Shown piece by piece: positions 1 through 8,614 of a DNA stretch of 64,000 nucleotides. Source of the stretch: Actinopolymorpha alba DSM 45243. GTDB lineage: Bacteria; Actinomycetota; Actinomycetes; Propionibacteriales; Actinopolymorphaceae. The translations under genes were made by a program, and so were the position numbers. Position 1 is the stretch's first letter. The number at the start of each line of letters is the position of its first letter. Below the pieces are notes generated by a model. The model saw nothing but the letters and a program-made list of their open reading frames with translations, had not been told where the DNA came from and did not search any database. The DNA lies in the NCBI RefSeq assembly GCF_000373925.1, contig NZ_KB892720.1:60298-124297 (forward strand). The letters are read 5' to 3'.

Positions 1-500
1 ATTCTCCGGGTGGTGTCACCGCGTTCGGTCACCCGGCCACCGCCCGCGTGCCCCGACTCGACCTTTCCGATGCCGGCCAGCATGTCCCACGAAAGGCTGC
101 AGCCCGCGTCCGCCTTCTTCATGCGGACGGCCGCGTCCTTGTACGCCTGGAAGACGACGCCCGGAATGGGCGGGCTCCCCTTGACAACCTGCCCAGCCGG
201 GTCGGTGGAAACGCTTGTCTGCTTGGAGTCTGCCGCCTGCGGCGCCTGCGTGGGAGCGGCCGTCGGTAGCGGCGCGGTCTCGCCGGGCGAAGGGCCACCA
301 CTGAGCCGGGTCGTTCGCCAGTCGGGCACCGCGGACGCGTCCGGATCCCCACTCCGGCGGCCGTTGTCGGCCGACGTCGACAGGGTCTCCGACTCCGGTG
401 CCGCTTCACCGAATTCCTGCTCGAGCACGATTGGAATCACTGACATCGCCAGCGCCACGGCGACCGCCAGACCGATTCGCTTCGGCGTCACCCACCCCAT
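1..500 (-). CDS. Lytic transglycosylase, N-terminal part (runs off the window)
   Basis: The gene starts at ATG 498-500 and runs off the left edge, so about 166 N-terminal residues are visible. The first 25 residues contain a hydrophobic stretch (GLAVAVALAMSVIPIVL) that looks like a signal anchor. A Ser/Pro/Thr-rich linker to about residue 120 follows. The segment PGVVFQAYKDAA, then WDMLAGIGKVESGHA and GGRV near the window edge, matches the start of actinobacterial lytic transglycosylase domains, in which the Glu of the VESGH motif is the catalytic acid. These enzymes cleave peptidoglycan glycan strands outside the membrane. The family call rests on this motif alone because the rest of the domain is missing. 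Confidence 0.8.
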   Translation of the reverse strand, partial: MGWVTPKRIGLAVAVALAMSVIPIVLEQEFGEAAPESETLSTSADNGRRSGDPDASAVPDWRTTRLSGGPSPGETAPLPTAAPTQAPQAADSKQTSVSTDPAGQVVKGSPPIPGVVFQAYKDAAVRMKKADAGCSLSWDMLAGIGKVESGHAGGGRVTERGDTTRR

Positions 501-772
501 ACCTGACCACCCCTGTGTGTGAAAGCCGCTGCGGACATCGGAGCCGGCAGCGCTCGACGTATCAGGACACAAGCGGTACCGCTGCCACCGAACGTATGAA
601 GACGGCGTTACTCGACCATGACAATCGGGATGGCTGGCCGTAAAGGACGTTTCACACCCATCGCGGACTATCGTGAGGAATCTGCACAGGCCACCGCGGG
701 CTTCCTGAGGAAATGGCGATGTCCGATTCCCGCTAGCACCAGGCCCCGTGGCGTGCGAGGCTCGAACCCGTG

Positions 773-2293
773 ATGCCGTCCTTCGAACACTGTTACCGGG
801 CCGTGGAGTCGCGAGACCCGCGGTTCGATGGCTGGATCTACATCGGGGTGACCTCGACCGGGATCTACTGCCGGCCAAGCTGCCCCGCCGTGACACCCAA
901 GCGCGAGAACTCGCGGTTCTTCCCGACCGCCGCGGCCGCGCAGGAGGTGGGTTTCCGTGCCTGCCGCCGCTGCCGGCCTGACGCCGTACCCGGCTCACCC
1001 GAGTGGGACATCCGTGCCGATGTGGCCGCCCGTGCGATGCGGCTGGTCGACGACGGTGTGGTCGAGCGCGAGGGCGTGACTGGCCTGGCCGCCCGGCTCG
1101 GCTACACCACCCGGCACCTCAGCCGGCTCCTCGTCACCGAGCTCGGCGCCGGACCGCTCGCCCTCGCCCGCGCCCGCCGGGCCCACACGGCCCGACTCCT
1201 CCTGCAGACCACCGCGCTGCCGATCACGGACGTGGCGTTCGCGGCCGGTTTCAGGAGCGTACGCCAGTTCAACGACACGGTCCGGGCGGTCTTCGCGGCC
1301 ACGCCGAGCGAGGTACGCCAGGCGAGCCGGGAGCAGAAGCCGACCGACGGCGAGGTGGTCCTGCGGCTGCCGTACCGCCCGCCGTACGACGTCAAGGTGG
1401 TCTGGCGACACCTCAGCGAACGCGCGGTGCCCGGCCTGGAGGAGGTCGACGGTCAGACGTACCGGCGGGCCGTGCGACTCCACCACGCTCAGGCGGTGCT
1501 CGAACTCACGCCCGCAGACGGCTACGTCCGGTGCGCGCTCCGGCTCGGCGACCTGCGCGACCTGGGGCCCGCCGCCGCGCGGTGCCGCCGGCTGCTCCAC
1601 CTCGACGCCGATCCGATGGGCGTGAACGACGTCCTCGGCCGGGATCCGCTGATCGGGCCGCTGGTGCGCGCTCGACCCGGGCTCCGCGTACCCGGCAGCG
1701 TGGATCCGTTCGAGACCGCGGTGCGCGCGGTGGTCGGTCAGCAGATCTCGGTCTCAGCGGCCCGCACCGTCGCCGGCCAGCTGGTCGCGACGTACGGCGA
1801 TCCGCTGGCCCACCCGGCTGGCTCCCTCACCCGCACCTTCCCGTCACCGGAGGCGCTGGCCGGCGCCGGCACCCTCCCGATGCCGAAGGCACGCACCCGC
1901 ACAGTCGTCGCGCTCGCCAACGCCGTCGCGGACGGGAAGGTGGACCTCACACCGGGCGCCGACTGGGACGAGGCCACCACGGCGCTCCTCGAGGTACCCG
2001 GCATCGGCCCGTGGACCGCGTCGTACGTCGCGTTGCGCGGCCTCGGTGCGCCCGACGCCTTCCCCGGCACTGATCTCGGCATCCGCCGCGCGCTCGTCGA
2101 CCTCGGGATCGACGATCACGCCGACACGATCACGAAACTCGCCGACCGGTGGCGCCCGCTGCGAAGCTACGCGGCGCAGCACCTCTGGACCCACTTAGGC
2201 GAGCATTCTGGTGCGACGGTCGCCGAACGCACCAGCCAGTCGTCCCCCACACGCCCGCGCGATCCTTCCAGCACGCAAGGACAAGCAGCATGA
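773..2293 (+). CDS. Ada-type regulator fused to AlkA-type 3-methyladenine DNA glycosylase
   Basis: This 506-residue protein has three parts. Residues 1-75 are the Ada zinc domain with Cys33, Cys37, Cys64 and Cys67; Cys33 corresponds to the methylphosphotriester acceptor. Residues about 85-180 are an AraC-type helix-turn-helix region (GLAARLGYTTRHLSRLL; ITDVAFAAGFRSVRQFN). Residues about 190-490 are an AlkA glycosylase with a helix-hairpin-helix (LLEVPGIGPWTASYVALR) and the catalytic Asp in FPGTDLGIRRAL. The expected role is to sense DNA alkylation, activate repair genes and excise alkylated bases. The E. coli-type C-terminal methyltransferase is absent; the next gene supplies it, with a 4-bp overlap. 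ATG 773 is chosen; a GTG lies directly before it at 770. Confidence 0.93.
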   Translation: MPSFEHCYRAVESRDPRFDGWIYIGVTSTGIYCRPSCPAVTPKRENSRFFPTAAAAQEVGFRACRRCRPDAVPGSPEWDIRADVAARAMRLVDDGVVEREGVTGLAARLGYTTRHLSRLLVTELGAGPLALARARRAHTARLLLQTTALPITDVAFAAGFRSVRQFNDTVRAVFAATPSEVRQASREQKPTDGEVVLRLPYRPPYDVKVVWRHLSERAVPGLEEVDGQTYRRAVRLHHAQAVLELTPADGYVRCALRLGDLRDLGPAAARCRRLLHLDADPMGVNDVLGRDPLIGPLVRARPGLRVPGSVDPFETAVRAVVGQQISVSAARTVAGQLVATYGDPLAHPAGSLTRTFPSPEALAGAGTLPMPKARTRTVVALANAVADGKVDLTPGADWDEATTALLEVPGIGPWTASYVALRGLGAPDAFPGTDLGIRRALVDLGIDDHADTITKLADRWRPLRSYAAQHLWTHLGEHSGATVAERTSQSSPTRPRDPSSTQGQAA

Positions 2294-2793
2294 CAAGCAC
2301 TCAACACACCTGCACGATCGACTCGCCAGTCGGCCCCCTCGAACTCGTCGCTGTCGACGGTGCCCTGACCGAGATCCACTTCGCAGGTACGGCCCCCGCC
2401 ACGCAAGGTGACCTTGACAGCGATCCGGTCCTTCGCGAAGCCGTTGACCAGTTGACCGCCTACTTCGGCGGCGTTCGCACGGAGTTCGACCTCCCGCTGG
2501 ACGGACGGGGTTCGGAGTTTCAGAAGCGGGTGTGGCAGGCGTTGACCGAGGTGCCGTACGGCGAGACCTGGTCGTACGCCCAGCTGGCCCGGCACATCGG
2601 CTCGCCCACCGCGTCTCGGGCTGTCGGCGCCGCGAACGGCCAGAATCCGCTTCCGGTCGTGGTCCCCTGCCACCGCGTCGTGGGGACCAACGGCACGCTG
2701 GTGGGGTACGGCGGCGGGCTCGACCGCAAGCGCGTCCTGCTCGAACTCGAGGCGAAGGTCCGGCTCAACCGCGACTTCGGCGCGACCCTCTGA
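2290..2793 (+). CDS. ogt: Methylated-DNA-[protein]-cysteine S-methyltransferase
   Basis: This 167-residue protein carries the suicide-enzyme signature PCHRV with acceptor Cys127, preceded by the DNA-binding segment (GSPTASRAVGAANGQNPLPVVVPCHR) and the recognition-helix region EFQKRVWQALTEVPYGETWSY. It removes O6-alkyl groups from guanine in one stoichiometric transfer. Its ATG overlaps the TGA of the Ada-AlkA gene (ATGA), so the two are almost certainly co-transcribed and translationally coupled as an alkylation-response unit. The length is normal for the family. Longer in-frame extensions lie inside the upstream gene and are rejected. Confidence 0.95.
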   Translation: MTSTQHTCTIDSPVGPLELVAVDGALTEIHFAGTAPATQGDLDSDPVLREAVDQLTAYFGGVRTEFDLPLDGRGSEFQKRVWQALTEVPYGETWSYAQLARHIGSPTASRAVGAANGQNPLPVVVPCHRVVGTNGTLVGYGGGLDRKRVLLELEAKVRLNRDFGATL

Positions 2794-2843
2794 CGCGCCG
2801 AAAACCCCCAACCTGATCGCCTGCTGTGCCAGAGTGACTGTCC

Positions 2844-4010
2844 ATGCAGGTCGTGGTGATCGGTTCGGGCATCGTGGGTGCGAGCGCGGCGTACCACCTG
2901 GCGCTGCGTGAGGTCAGCGTCGTCCTGGTCGACCGGGTGGATGTGGGCCGCGCGACGGACGCCGGTGCGGGCATCGTGTGTCCCTGGATCTCCTCGGTCC
3001 GCACCGACCCTGCCACCTACCAGCTGCACGTGGCCGGCGCCTGTTACTACCCCGAACTCGTTGCCCGGCTGGCGGACGACGGCGAGCCCGACCCGAGCTA
3101 CGCCCCCGTCGGAGGGCTCTACGTCTCCGCGGATGAGACGGAACTCAGCCAACTCCACGACCTGGTGGCGGCCCGGCGCGCGCAGACGCCGGAGATCGGG
3201 ACCGTGACCCGGCTCGACCCCTCGGAGGTACGCCGGTTGTTCCCACCACTGCGGGCCGACCTCGGCGGCGTGCACCTCAGCGGCGGCGGTCGGGTGGACG
3301 GCCGGAGCATGCGGGACGCCCTGAGCCGGGCCGCGGCACGGCACGGCGTACGCCAGATGACGGGCTCCGCGCAACTCGTTCTTGTCGACGGCAAGGTCAC
3401 CGGTGTGCACGTCTCCGAAGGCGACGTCCACGGCGGCGACGCGGAGGAGCCGACAGATGGTGCGGCCTTGGACGGCACGGTCATTCCGGCCGACGCGGTG
3501 ATCGTCGCGGCCGGCGCCTGGGCCGGCGAGCTGCTGCGCCCCGCGGGCGTCAAGCTCGCCTTGGCACCTCAGAAGGGCCAGATCATCCACCTCGAGCTCG
3601 CGGGCGTCGACACGTCGACCTGGCCGATCGTGCAGCCGGCCGGATCCCATTACCTGCTGGCGTTTCCGGGCGGGCGGATCGTGTGCGGCGCGACCCGGGA
3701 GACCGGGTCGGGGTACGACGACCGGATCACGGCGGGTGGCGTCCGGCAGGTGCTGAGTGACGCTCTCCGGGTCGCTCCTGGTCTGTCGGATGCCACCCTG
3801 CTCGAGACCCGAGTCGGCTTCCGCCCCCTGAGCGGCGACGGGATCCCCTTCCTGGGAAGGGTTCCGGAGGTTGACCACCTGATCGTGGCGACCGGGCTCG
3901 GTGCCACAGGACTCACCGCCGGGCCTTACGCCGGAGCGATCGCGGCGCAACTCGCCCTTGACGAGGCGCCACCTCTGGACCTCTCGACGTTCCGGCTCGA
4001 CCGTTCCTGA
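2844..4010 (+). CDS. FAD-dependent oxidoreductase (DadA/D-amino-acid oxidase family)
   Basis: This 388-residue protein opens with a dinucleotide-binding fold (VVVIGSGIVGASAAYHLA) at residues 3-20, followed by the adenine-binding acidic end VVLVDR. A second FAD-contact region is ADAVIVAAGAWAGELLRP near residue 230. The C-terminal GFRPLSGDGIPFLGRVPEVDHLIVATGLGATGLTAGPYAG is typical of DAO/DadA-type amine oxidoreductases, which oxidise secondary or primary amines such as D-amino acids or sarcosine. The substrate cannot be told from sequence. It lies 50 bp after ogt but is probably unrelated in function. It converges on the copper locus, with 55 bp between the two stop codons and no clear terminator hairpin. 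Confidence 0.85.
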   Translation: MQVVVIGSGIVGASAAYHLALREVSVVLVDRVDVGRATDAGAGIVCPWISSVRTDPATYQLHVAGACYYPELVARLADDGEPDPSYAPVGGLYVSADETELSQLHDLVAARRAQTPEIGTVTRLDPSEVRRLFPPLRADLGGVHLSGGGRVDGRSMRDALSRAAARHGVRQMTGSAQLVLVDGKVTGVHVSEGDVHGGDAEEPTDGAALDGTVIPADAVIVAAGAWAGELLRPAGVKLALAPQKGQIIHLELAGVDTSTWPIVQPAGSHYLLAFPGGRIVCGATRETGSGYDDRITAGGVRQVLSDALRVAPGLSDATLLETRVGFRPLSGDGIPFLGRVPEVDHLIVATGLGATGLTAGPYAGAIAAQLALDEAPPLDLSTFRLDRS

Positions 4011-4065
4011 CCTTGGGTGTTCGCCGGTGGTTCCTTCCGGCTCGTCGTACCGATGCAATGGTGGC

Positions 4066-6159
4066 CTACTGCCCGCTCGGCTTGGACGCGGCCGCGATGT
4101 CGACCGGCGTCGACACCGTCACTTGGTCGAACTCCGACGTCCGGACCGTGACATCCAACTTCCACTGCCCAGCAAGGGGAAACGTGGGGAGCGAGAGGTA
4201 ATGGCCCGGCCCGGACTTGGCCATCTTCAGCTTCACTGGTCCCAGTGACGGCTTGGCCAGGCTCACCGCCACCTGCAACTCGGCCGGATCCTTCGGACGT
4301 CCCTGACTGTCCACCACCGACAGGTGCATCGTGCTCACGCCAACCCGCGGCGGCGAGAAGGTCACCTGGATCATGCCACTACCGTCGGGCCCGTCGCTGG
4401 TCCGGAACGGCAACGTCTTGAACTCCGGAGCCCCGGTCGCCAGGGCGGCGTCGGGCCCGACGGTCGGCGCCGCGGCCGTTGGCTGGCCGGGCCCTGCCTG
4501 GCCCGGGGATGCCTGGCCCGGGGATGCCTGGCCCGGGGATGCCTGGGTCGGCGATGCCTGGCCCGGCGATGCCTGGGTCGGTGTCTGCTGGCCGCCGTTC
4601 GGAGCGGCCACGGTCGTCGAGGATGCCTGCTGAGCCCGCGCGTAGGCGGTCCGCCCGACCTCGGTGTCGACCAGCACGGCGGTGAGGGCAAGGACCAGGC
4701 CAGCCACGCAGGCCTCCGTGATCACCGAACGCCGCAGAGACGCCACCTCGGGCGTACTCTCCTGCGCCTCCCACGGCCGCCGGGCAAGGGGCGCCACCGC
4801 CGGCTGGTCCTGCCGGCGTACCCAGGATCGCGCGCCCACCGCAAGACCGACGAGCAAAAGGACGAGCGCGAGCTTGAGCAGCAGGACACCGCCATAGTCC
4901 GTGCCAGCCAGCGCGGAGAAACTGCCGACCTGCCGCCAACTTTGGTACGTGCCCGTGACGACCAGGACGCAGACGCACACCAGCGCCGTGGTCGAGAAGC
5001 GCAGCACCGCGGGCCGGACCGCCTCGGCCTTCCGGGCCGGCAGGAGCACCACGGCCATGGCCACGAGGCCGCCGATCCAGACCGACATCGCCACCAGGTG
5101 CACCACATCCGCCGCCATCGTGAACGGCGCCTGGACGCCCACGCCGCTGTGGTTCGCGACGCTCCAGGTGGCCGCAAGGACAGACGCACCAACCAGGACG
5201 CCGAGCGGTCGCCACCACCGCGACCACCACCCGGCCGCCTCTCCCCGCTGGGGATGCCGCAGCAGGAAGGCAAGGCCGACCGCCGCCAGTCCGAGCAGCA
5301 GGAGGCGTACGCCGAACGCGAGACCGAGCCGGGTGCTCAAGGTTTCCGCCAGCACGGACGGACTGACCATCCGGCCGAGCGGCAGCTGGGCGGCGTACGG
5401 ACCATAGACCAGCAGGCCCACGCCGGTGGCCGCCGCCAGCGTGAACCACCCCGCACGCAGCAGGCGGCGCGCCCGCGGATCGGTCGTGCCGGCTGGCCAG
5501 CAGACGATCAGGAAAGCCGACGTCCCCACCAGTAACGCCAGACCGGCGAACGCCACGGCCCGGGTGATGCCGAAGATGACGCCCACCAGGCCACCACCAT
5601 CCTGGGCCGGCCCTGCCTGACCGGGCGTTGCCTGAGCTGGCGCCGCCTGGGCGGGCACGGGCCCGCCGGCCGGTGCCGGTGTCGGAGCCGGCGTGGCCGT
5701 CCCCGAGCCGACCGAGAAGACGAAGGCCCCCTGCACCGGATGGGAGTCGCTCGACGTCAGCCGCCACGCCACGGTGTGGGCACCAGGGGTGAGGGGACCA
5801 CGCAGGGTCGCTGAGATCGTCTCGCGCTCGTTGTGGGGATGGATGAGCTGCCCGACCTGGATCCGTTTGCCGTTCGGGCCGAAGACCTCGATCTTCCCCA
5901 GCCCCACTTCGACGGCCTCACTGAACCGCAGCACGAGTTGTTTGGGCGGCGTGGTGAGAACGCTGCCATTTCCGGGCGTGGTCATGACCAACTCCGCGTG
6001 TGCCGACGCCGGACCCGCGGTGAGCATCACCGCGAGACAGGCAACCAGCATCGCCGCCAGGGTGTTTCCACCCCGGATCGCGAGAGTGCGGATCACGGAC
6101 GGGCCGATCGCGGGGGTGCGGATCGCCGGGGTGCGGATCACGGGCGGGCGAGCCGTCAC
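4066..6159 (-). CDS. CopC-CopD fusion, copper resistance/import membrane protein
   Basis: This fusion has 697 residues if it starts at GTG 6157-6159. That start overlaps the TGA of the upstream ycnI-like gene (GTGA). A signal peptide ends in GPASA, exposing His54 as mature residue 1; with SSDSHPVQGAFVF further on this matches the CopC copper site. A Pro/Ala linker follows, then a CopD region of about eight membrane helices (residues about 190-470), and an extracytoplasmic C-terminal beta domain resembling YtkA/FixH. CopC binds Cu(II) outside the membrane and CopD passes it on or imports it; that is family knowledge. The loop before the C-terminal domain contains a GQASP repeat. The gene is last in the leftward copper locus. 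In-frame codons upstream of 6159 lie inside ycnI and are rejected. Confidence 0.88.
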   Translation of the reverse strand: MTARPPVIRTPAIRTPAIGPSVIRTLAIRGGNTLAAMLVACLAVMLTAGPASAHAELVMTTPGNGSVLTTPPKQLVLRFSEAVEVGLGKIEVFGPNGKRIQVGQLIHPHNERETISATLRGPLTPGAHTVAWRLTSSDSHPVQGAFVFSVGSGTATPAPTPAPAGGPVPAQAAPAQATPGQAGPAQDGGGLVGVIFGITRAVAFAGLALLVGTSAFLIVCWPAGTTDPRARRLLRAGWFTLAAATGVGLLVYGPYAAQLPLGRMVSPSVLAETLSTRLGLAFGVRLLLLGLAAVGLAFLLRHPQRGEAAGWWSRWWRPLGVLVGASVLAATWSVANHSGVGVQAPFTMAADVVHLVAMSVWIGGLVAMAVVLLPARKAEAVRPAVLRFSTTALVCVCVLVVTGTYQSWRQVGSFSALAGTDYGGVLLLKLALVLLLVGLAVGARSWVRRQDQPAVAPLARRPWEAQESTPEVASLRRSVITEACVAGLVLALTAVLVDTEVGRTAYARAQQASSTTVAAPNGGQQTPTQASPGQASPTQASPGQASPGQASPGQAGPGQPTAAAPTVGPDAALATGAPEFKTLPFRTSDGPDGSGMIQVTFSPPRVGVSTMHLSVVDSQGRPKDPAELQVAVSLAKPSLGPVKLKMAKSGPGHYLSLPTFPLAGQWKLDVTVRTSEFDQVTVSTPVDIAAASKPSGQ
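4496..4585 (-). repeat. Tandem 15-bp coding repeat (GQASP units) in the CopC-CopD gene
   Basis: Six head-to-tail copies of a 15-bp unit (plus-strand form GCCTGGCCCGGGGAT) start at 4496, 4511, 4526, 4541, 4556 and 4571. The first three are nearly identical and the last three vary. Read on the minus strand they encode Gly-Gln-Ala-Ser/Thr-Pro units that form a flexible extracytoplasmic linker. The period is a multiple of three, so copy-number change would keep the frame. Confidence 0.9.
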
Positions 6160-6941
6160 GGTCCCACCTTCACCCGCGACGCGTTCGGCGTACCAGCGTA
6201 GGAAGCTGATGCCCTCGAACGCCGGCTCAACACGGCGGTGGCGATGCCGATCACGCCGGCGAAAAGTCCGGCCCCACCGAGCCAGCGCGCCGCCGCGTCC
6301 TCCGTTACCACCACGGATGAACGCCCGGCCCCCGACGACGCCGGAGAAGTATCCGTCTCTGTCGAACTTCCTGAGCCGGCCGGCACCGCGGCCGGCTTCG
6401 CCGTGACCGGAGCGACCGTGAGCATCGGTGCGGGCTTCTCCGGCTCCGCACCCTCGCTCTGGGGTACCTCGATCCACCGGACGACCTCACGGTTGGAATA
6501 GGTCTGGATTGTCATGAACGCCAGCCGTGCGGACGTTTCCGGGAGCCGTCCCATCGACATCTCGAATTCCTGGAACTCCCCCGGGCCGATCTGCCCGCCC
6601 TTCCAGACAATCGAGGTGACCGCCTCCGTGATCTGCTCGTCACCGGATTTCAGCGGCGTCGCGAGGCGTTCCTTCTTGACCAGCGCAGACCAGCCCGGGA
6701 CGGGTTCGATCGACACATGCCCCAGTGGATGGTCTTTCGGAAACGCGACCTCCACCTGGACCGTCGACGCGTTGTCCCGCTCATTCGGGACCCGGAGCGA
6801 CACCTTGGCAAACCCGCCAGGATCGACGGTTTTCGGGTCGACGGAGACATGGGCGAAGGCGGGTGCGGGAATCGCCAGCGTGCCCATTGCTATCAGTGCC
6901 ACCGCAGTCAGCCGGTGGGAGTGAGAACGACGCGAAGACAT
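6156..6941 (-). CDS. YcnI/DUF1775-type copper-binding exported protein
   Basis: This 261-residue protein begins at ATG 6939-6941 behind a GGGGAG ribosome-binding site. The signal peptide ends AFA, so His31 becomes the mature N-terminus in HVSVDPKTVDPGG, the hallmark of the YcnI/DUF1775 fold, in which this His and a Trp or acidic residue hold copper. FAKVSLRVPNERD and VTSIVWKGGQIGPGEFQEFEMSMG are further family features. A Ser/Pro/Glu-rich stretch and one C-terminal membrane helix (AGLFAGVIGIATAVL) anchor it outside the membrane. It overlaps the CopC-CopD gene by 4 bp, the usual YcnI-CopCD pairing, which supports a copper delivery or storage role. Confidence 0.9.
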   Translation of the reverse strand: MSSRRSHSHRLTAVALIAMGTLAIPAPAFAHVSVDPKTVDPGGFAKVSLRVPNERDNASTVQVEVAFPKDHPLGHVSIEPVPGWSALVKKERLATPLKSGDEQITEAVTSIVWKGGQIGPGEFQEFEMSMGRLPETSARLAFMTIQTYSNREVVRWIEVPQSEGAEPEKPAPMLTVAPVTAKPAAVPAGSGSSTETDTSPASSGAGRSSVVVTEDAAARWLGGAGLFAGVIGIATAVLSRRSRASASYAGTPNASRVKVGP

Positions 6942-7053
6942 GGATCTCCCCTTTTGTTCACGATCACGAGTGCGAAACCACGTGCCCCGCGGCGGCCGAG
7001 GCTGCACCTGGCCCAAACCGGGCCAACATTCCTCAGCCGCCGCGGGACGTTCA

Positions 7054-8526
7054 CTACTTCTCCGGCAATGGAATGGGCAGCGGTAGCGGGAGGCCGACCG
7101 CGGGCGGGTCGACCTCAACTGTCGTTACCAACCCGGCCATCCCCTCCTTGGTCTCGGAGTGGGAGAAGATATGGCAGTGGAGTAACCAGTGGCCGGTTTC
7201 CTTCGGCGTGAAGAGAATGTCGAAGGTCTGGCCTGGTGCCACCGTGAGCGTGTCCGCCTCATAAGGCACAGACAGATTTCGCCCGTCCTGCGCGACCACC
7301 TTGAACGGCACGCCGTGCAGATGGATGGGGTGGAGTTGCTCCGGCCCCGTGCCGATCAACCGGATCCTGACCGACTCACCCACCCGCGCCCGGAGCGGAA
7401 CGGTGTTGGGAAACGACCGACCGTTGATGACGAAGCCAAGGACGCTGTCACCCACCATCATGCGGTAGTCGTGATCGGCCCTGATGTCACCGAGCCGGGG
7501 CACCACCTCGAGCGAACCGTAGAGGCCCTTACCCACCTGCTCGCCGTCCATGTGCGAGTGGTACCAGTGGGTGCCGGTCGAAACCGCCTTCCATTCGTAG
7601 GTGTACGTCTGGCCCGGCTCGATTGGCGGCTGCGTCATGCCGGGCACGCCATCCTGGGCGTTCTTGAGTTCCATACCGTGCCAGTGCACCGAGGTATCTT
7701 CGGGAAGGTCGTTCTTGACCACGATCTTCACGTTGTCGCCCTCGTTCACCCGGATCACCGGGCCCGGGAGAATGCCGTTGAACGCATAGGCATCCTTGAA
7801 CTTCCCCTTGGACACCTCCCACTTCACCGGCGCCGCTCGCAGCTGGAACACCTTTGTTCCGTTGACTACTTCGTACTTCGCGAGGCGGGTTCCGTCCTGG
7901 AGGTCCTTACCCACGTCGGGTGACGGCGTCGGGGTTGGACTCGACGTCGGAGTCGGCGTGCCGGTAGGCGTACTGGTCGGTGTGCTCGTGGGCGTGCCGG
8001 TTGGTGTCGACGTCGGCGTAGCCGTGGGTGTGCTGGTGGGTGTATTGGTGGGGGTCGACGTCGGCGTTGACGTCGGCGTCGGCGTTGACGTCGGCGTCGG
8101 AGACGGGCCACCGCCACCGCCCACGGCGATGGTGCCGGTCATGTAGGTGTGGATCTCGCAGTGGTACTCGATCGTTCCCTGCTGGCTCACGACACTTGAG
8201 TACGACTCACCAGAGCGGAGGTCAGCCGAGTCAAGCGGTCCGCCCTTGATGTTGTGGATGGTGCCATCTGTTTCCTGGTTGGTGAACGTAACCGTGTCGC
8301 CCGGCGCCACGTTCAGTGCGTCTGGTTGGAACGCGAAGTTCTTGATCGAGATCGCGTGCACTGCCGCGGCCGCGTTGCGGGGCCACAGCGCCACGACGCC
8401 GAGGCCGCCCACCAGGAGCGACATGGCCAGGAACAACGCCACTAAGGGCGATGGTCGGCTGGCGTGCTCCCCGAGGCCGGGCAGCCGGATATGCGTCTGC
8501 CACCTTCGCCAGGGTTCAAAGCGCAT
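7054..8526 (-). CDS. Two-domain multicopper oxidase with N-terminal cupredoxin and Pro/Thr linker
   Basis: Start ATG is 8524-8526; the protein has 490 residues. An N-terminal hydrophobic anchor ([20 protein letters not shown], residues about 28-47) is followed by a plastocyanin-like domain with His91, Cys123, His126 and Met129, a full type-1 copper ligand set. Residues about 140-205 are a low-complexity PT/ST linker. Residues about 220-490 form a two-domain multicopper oxidase with [24 protein letters not shown] and [13 protein letters not shown], which supply type-1, -2 and -3 copper ligands. The cupredoxin could pass electrons to the oxidase; the substrate is unknown. It lies between the propeller protein and the YcnI gene in the copper locus. 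Confidence 0.9.
   Translation of the reverse strand: MRFEPWRRWQTHIRLPGLGEHASRPSPLVALFLAMSLLVGGLGVVALWPRNAAAAVHAISIKNFAFQPDALNVAPGDTVTFTNQETDGTIHNIKGGPLDSADLRSGESYSSVVSQQGTIEYHCEIHTYMTGTIAVGGGGGPSPTPTSTPTPTSTPTSTPTNTPTSTPTATPTSTPTGTPTSTPTSTPTGTPTPTSSPTPTPSPDVGKDLQDGTRLAKYEVVNGTKVFQLRAAPVKWEVSKGKFKDAYAFNGILPGPVIRVNEGDNVKIVVKNDLPEDTSVHWHGMELKNAQDGVPGMTQPPIEPGQTYTYEWKAVSTGTHWYHSHMDGEQVGKGLYGSLEVVPRLGDIRADHDYRMMVGDSVLGFVINGRSFPNTVPLRARVGESVRIRLIGTGPEQLHPIHLHGVPFKVVAQDGRNLSVPYEADTLTVAPGQTFDILFTPKETGHWLLHCHIFSHSETKEGMAGLVTTVEVDPPAVGLPLPLPIPLPEK
7921..8105 (-). repeat. Pro/Thr-Ser/Thr linker repeat in the multicopper oxidase gene
   Basis: The plus strand is a run of GTCGGCGT- and GTGGGTGT-type hexamer and nonamer repeats. 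On the minus strand it encodes about 60 residues made almost only of PTST, PTPT and PTNT units. It joins the cupredoxin domain to the oxidase domains and is a likely cell-wall-spanning, possibly O-glycosylated spacer. Confidence 0.88.
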
Positions 8527-8614
8527 AGTTCTTTTCTTTCGTCCGCTGGTGTGTTTCTGGGTGCGGGGGGAGCCGCGCGCCTTGGCGGCTCCCCCCAAGG
8601 GTCAACAGCGCGGT

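Noticed and set aside
2520..4058. Minus-strand open frame of 512 codons antisense to ogt and the FAD oxidoreductase
   Set aside because: No family features; both plus-strand genes have clear motifs.
4324..5535. Plus-strand open frame of 403 codons antisense to CopC-CopD
   Set aside because: Repetitive Arg/Gln/Gly composition caused by the GQASP repeat and GC-rich DNA; no domain.
6160..6477. N-terminal extension of the CopC-CopD frame to 6477
   Set aside because: It overlaps ycnI and adds Arg-rich sequence without family similarity. GTG 6159 gives the expected GTGA coupling and signal peptide.
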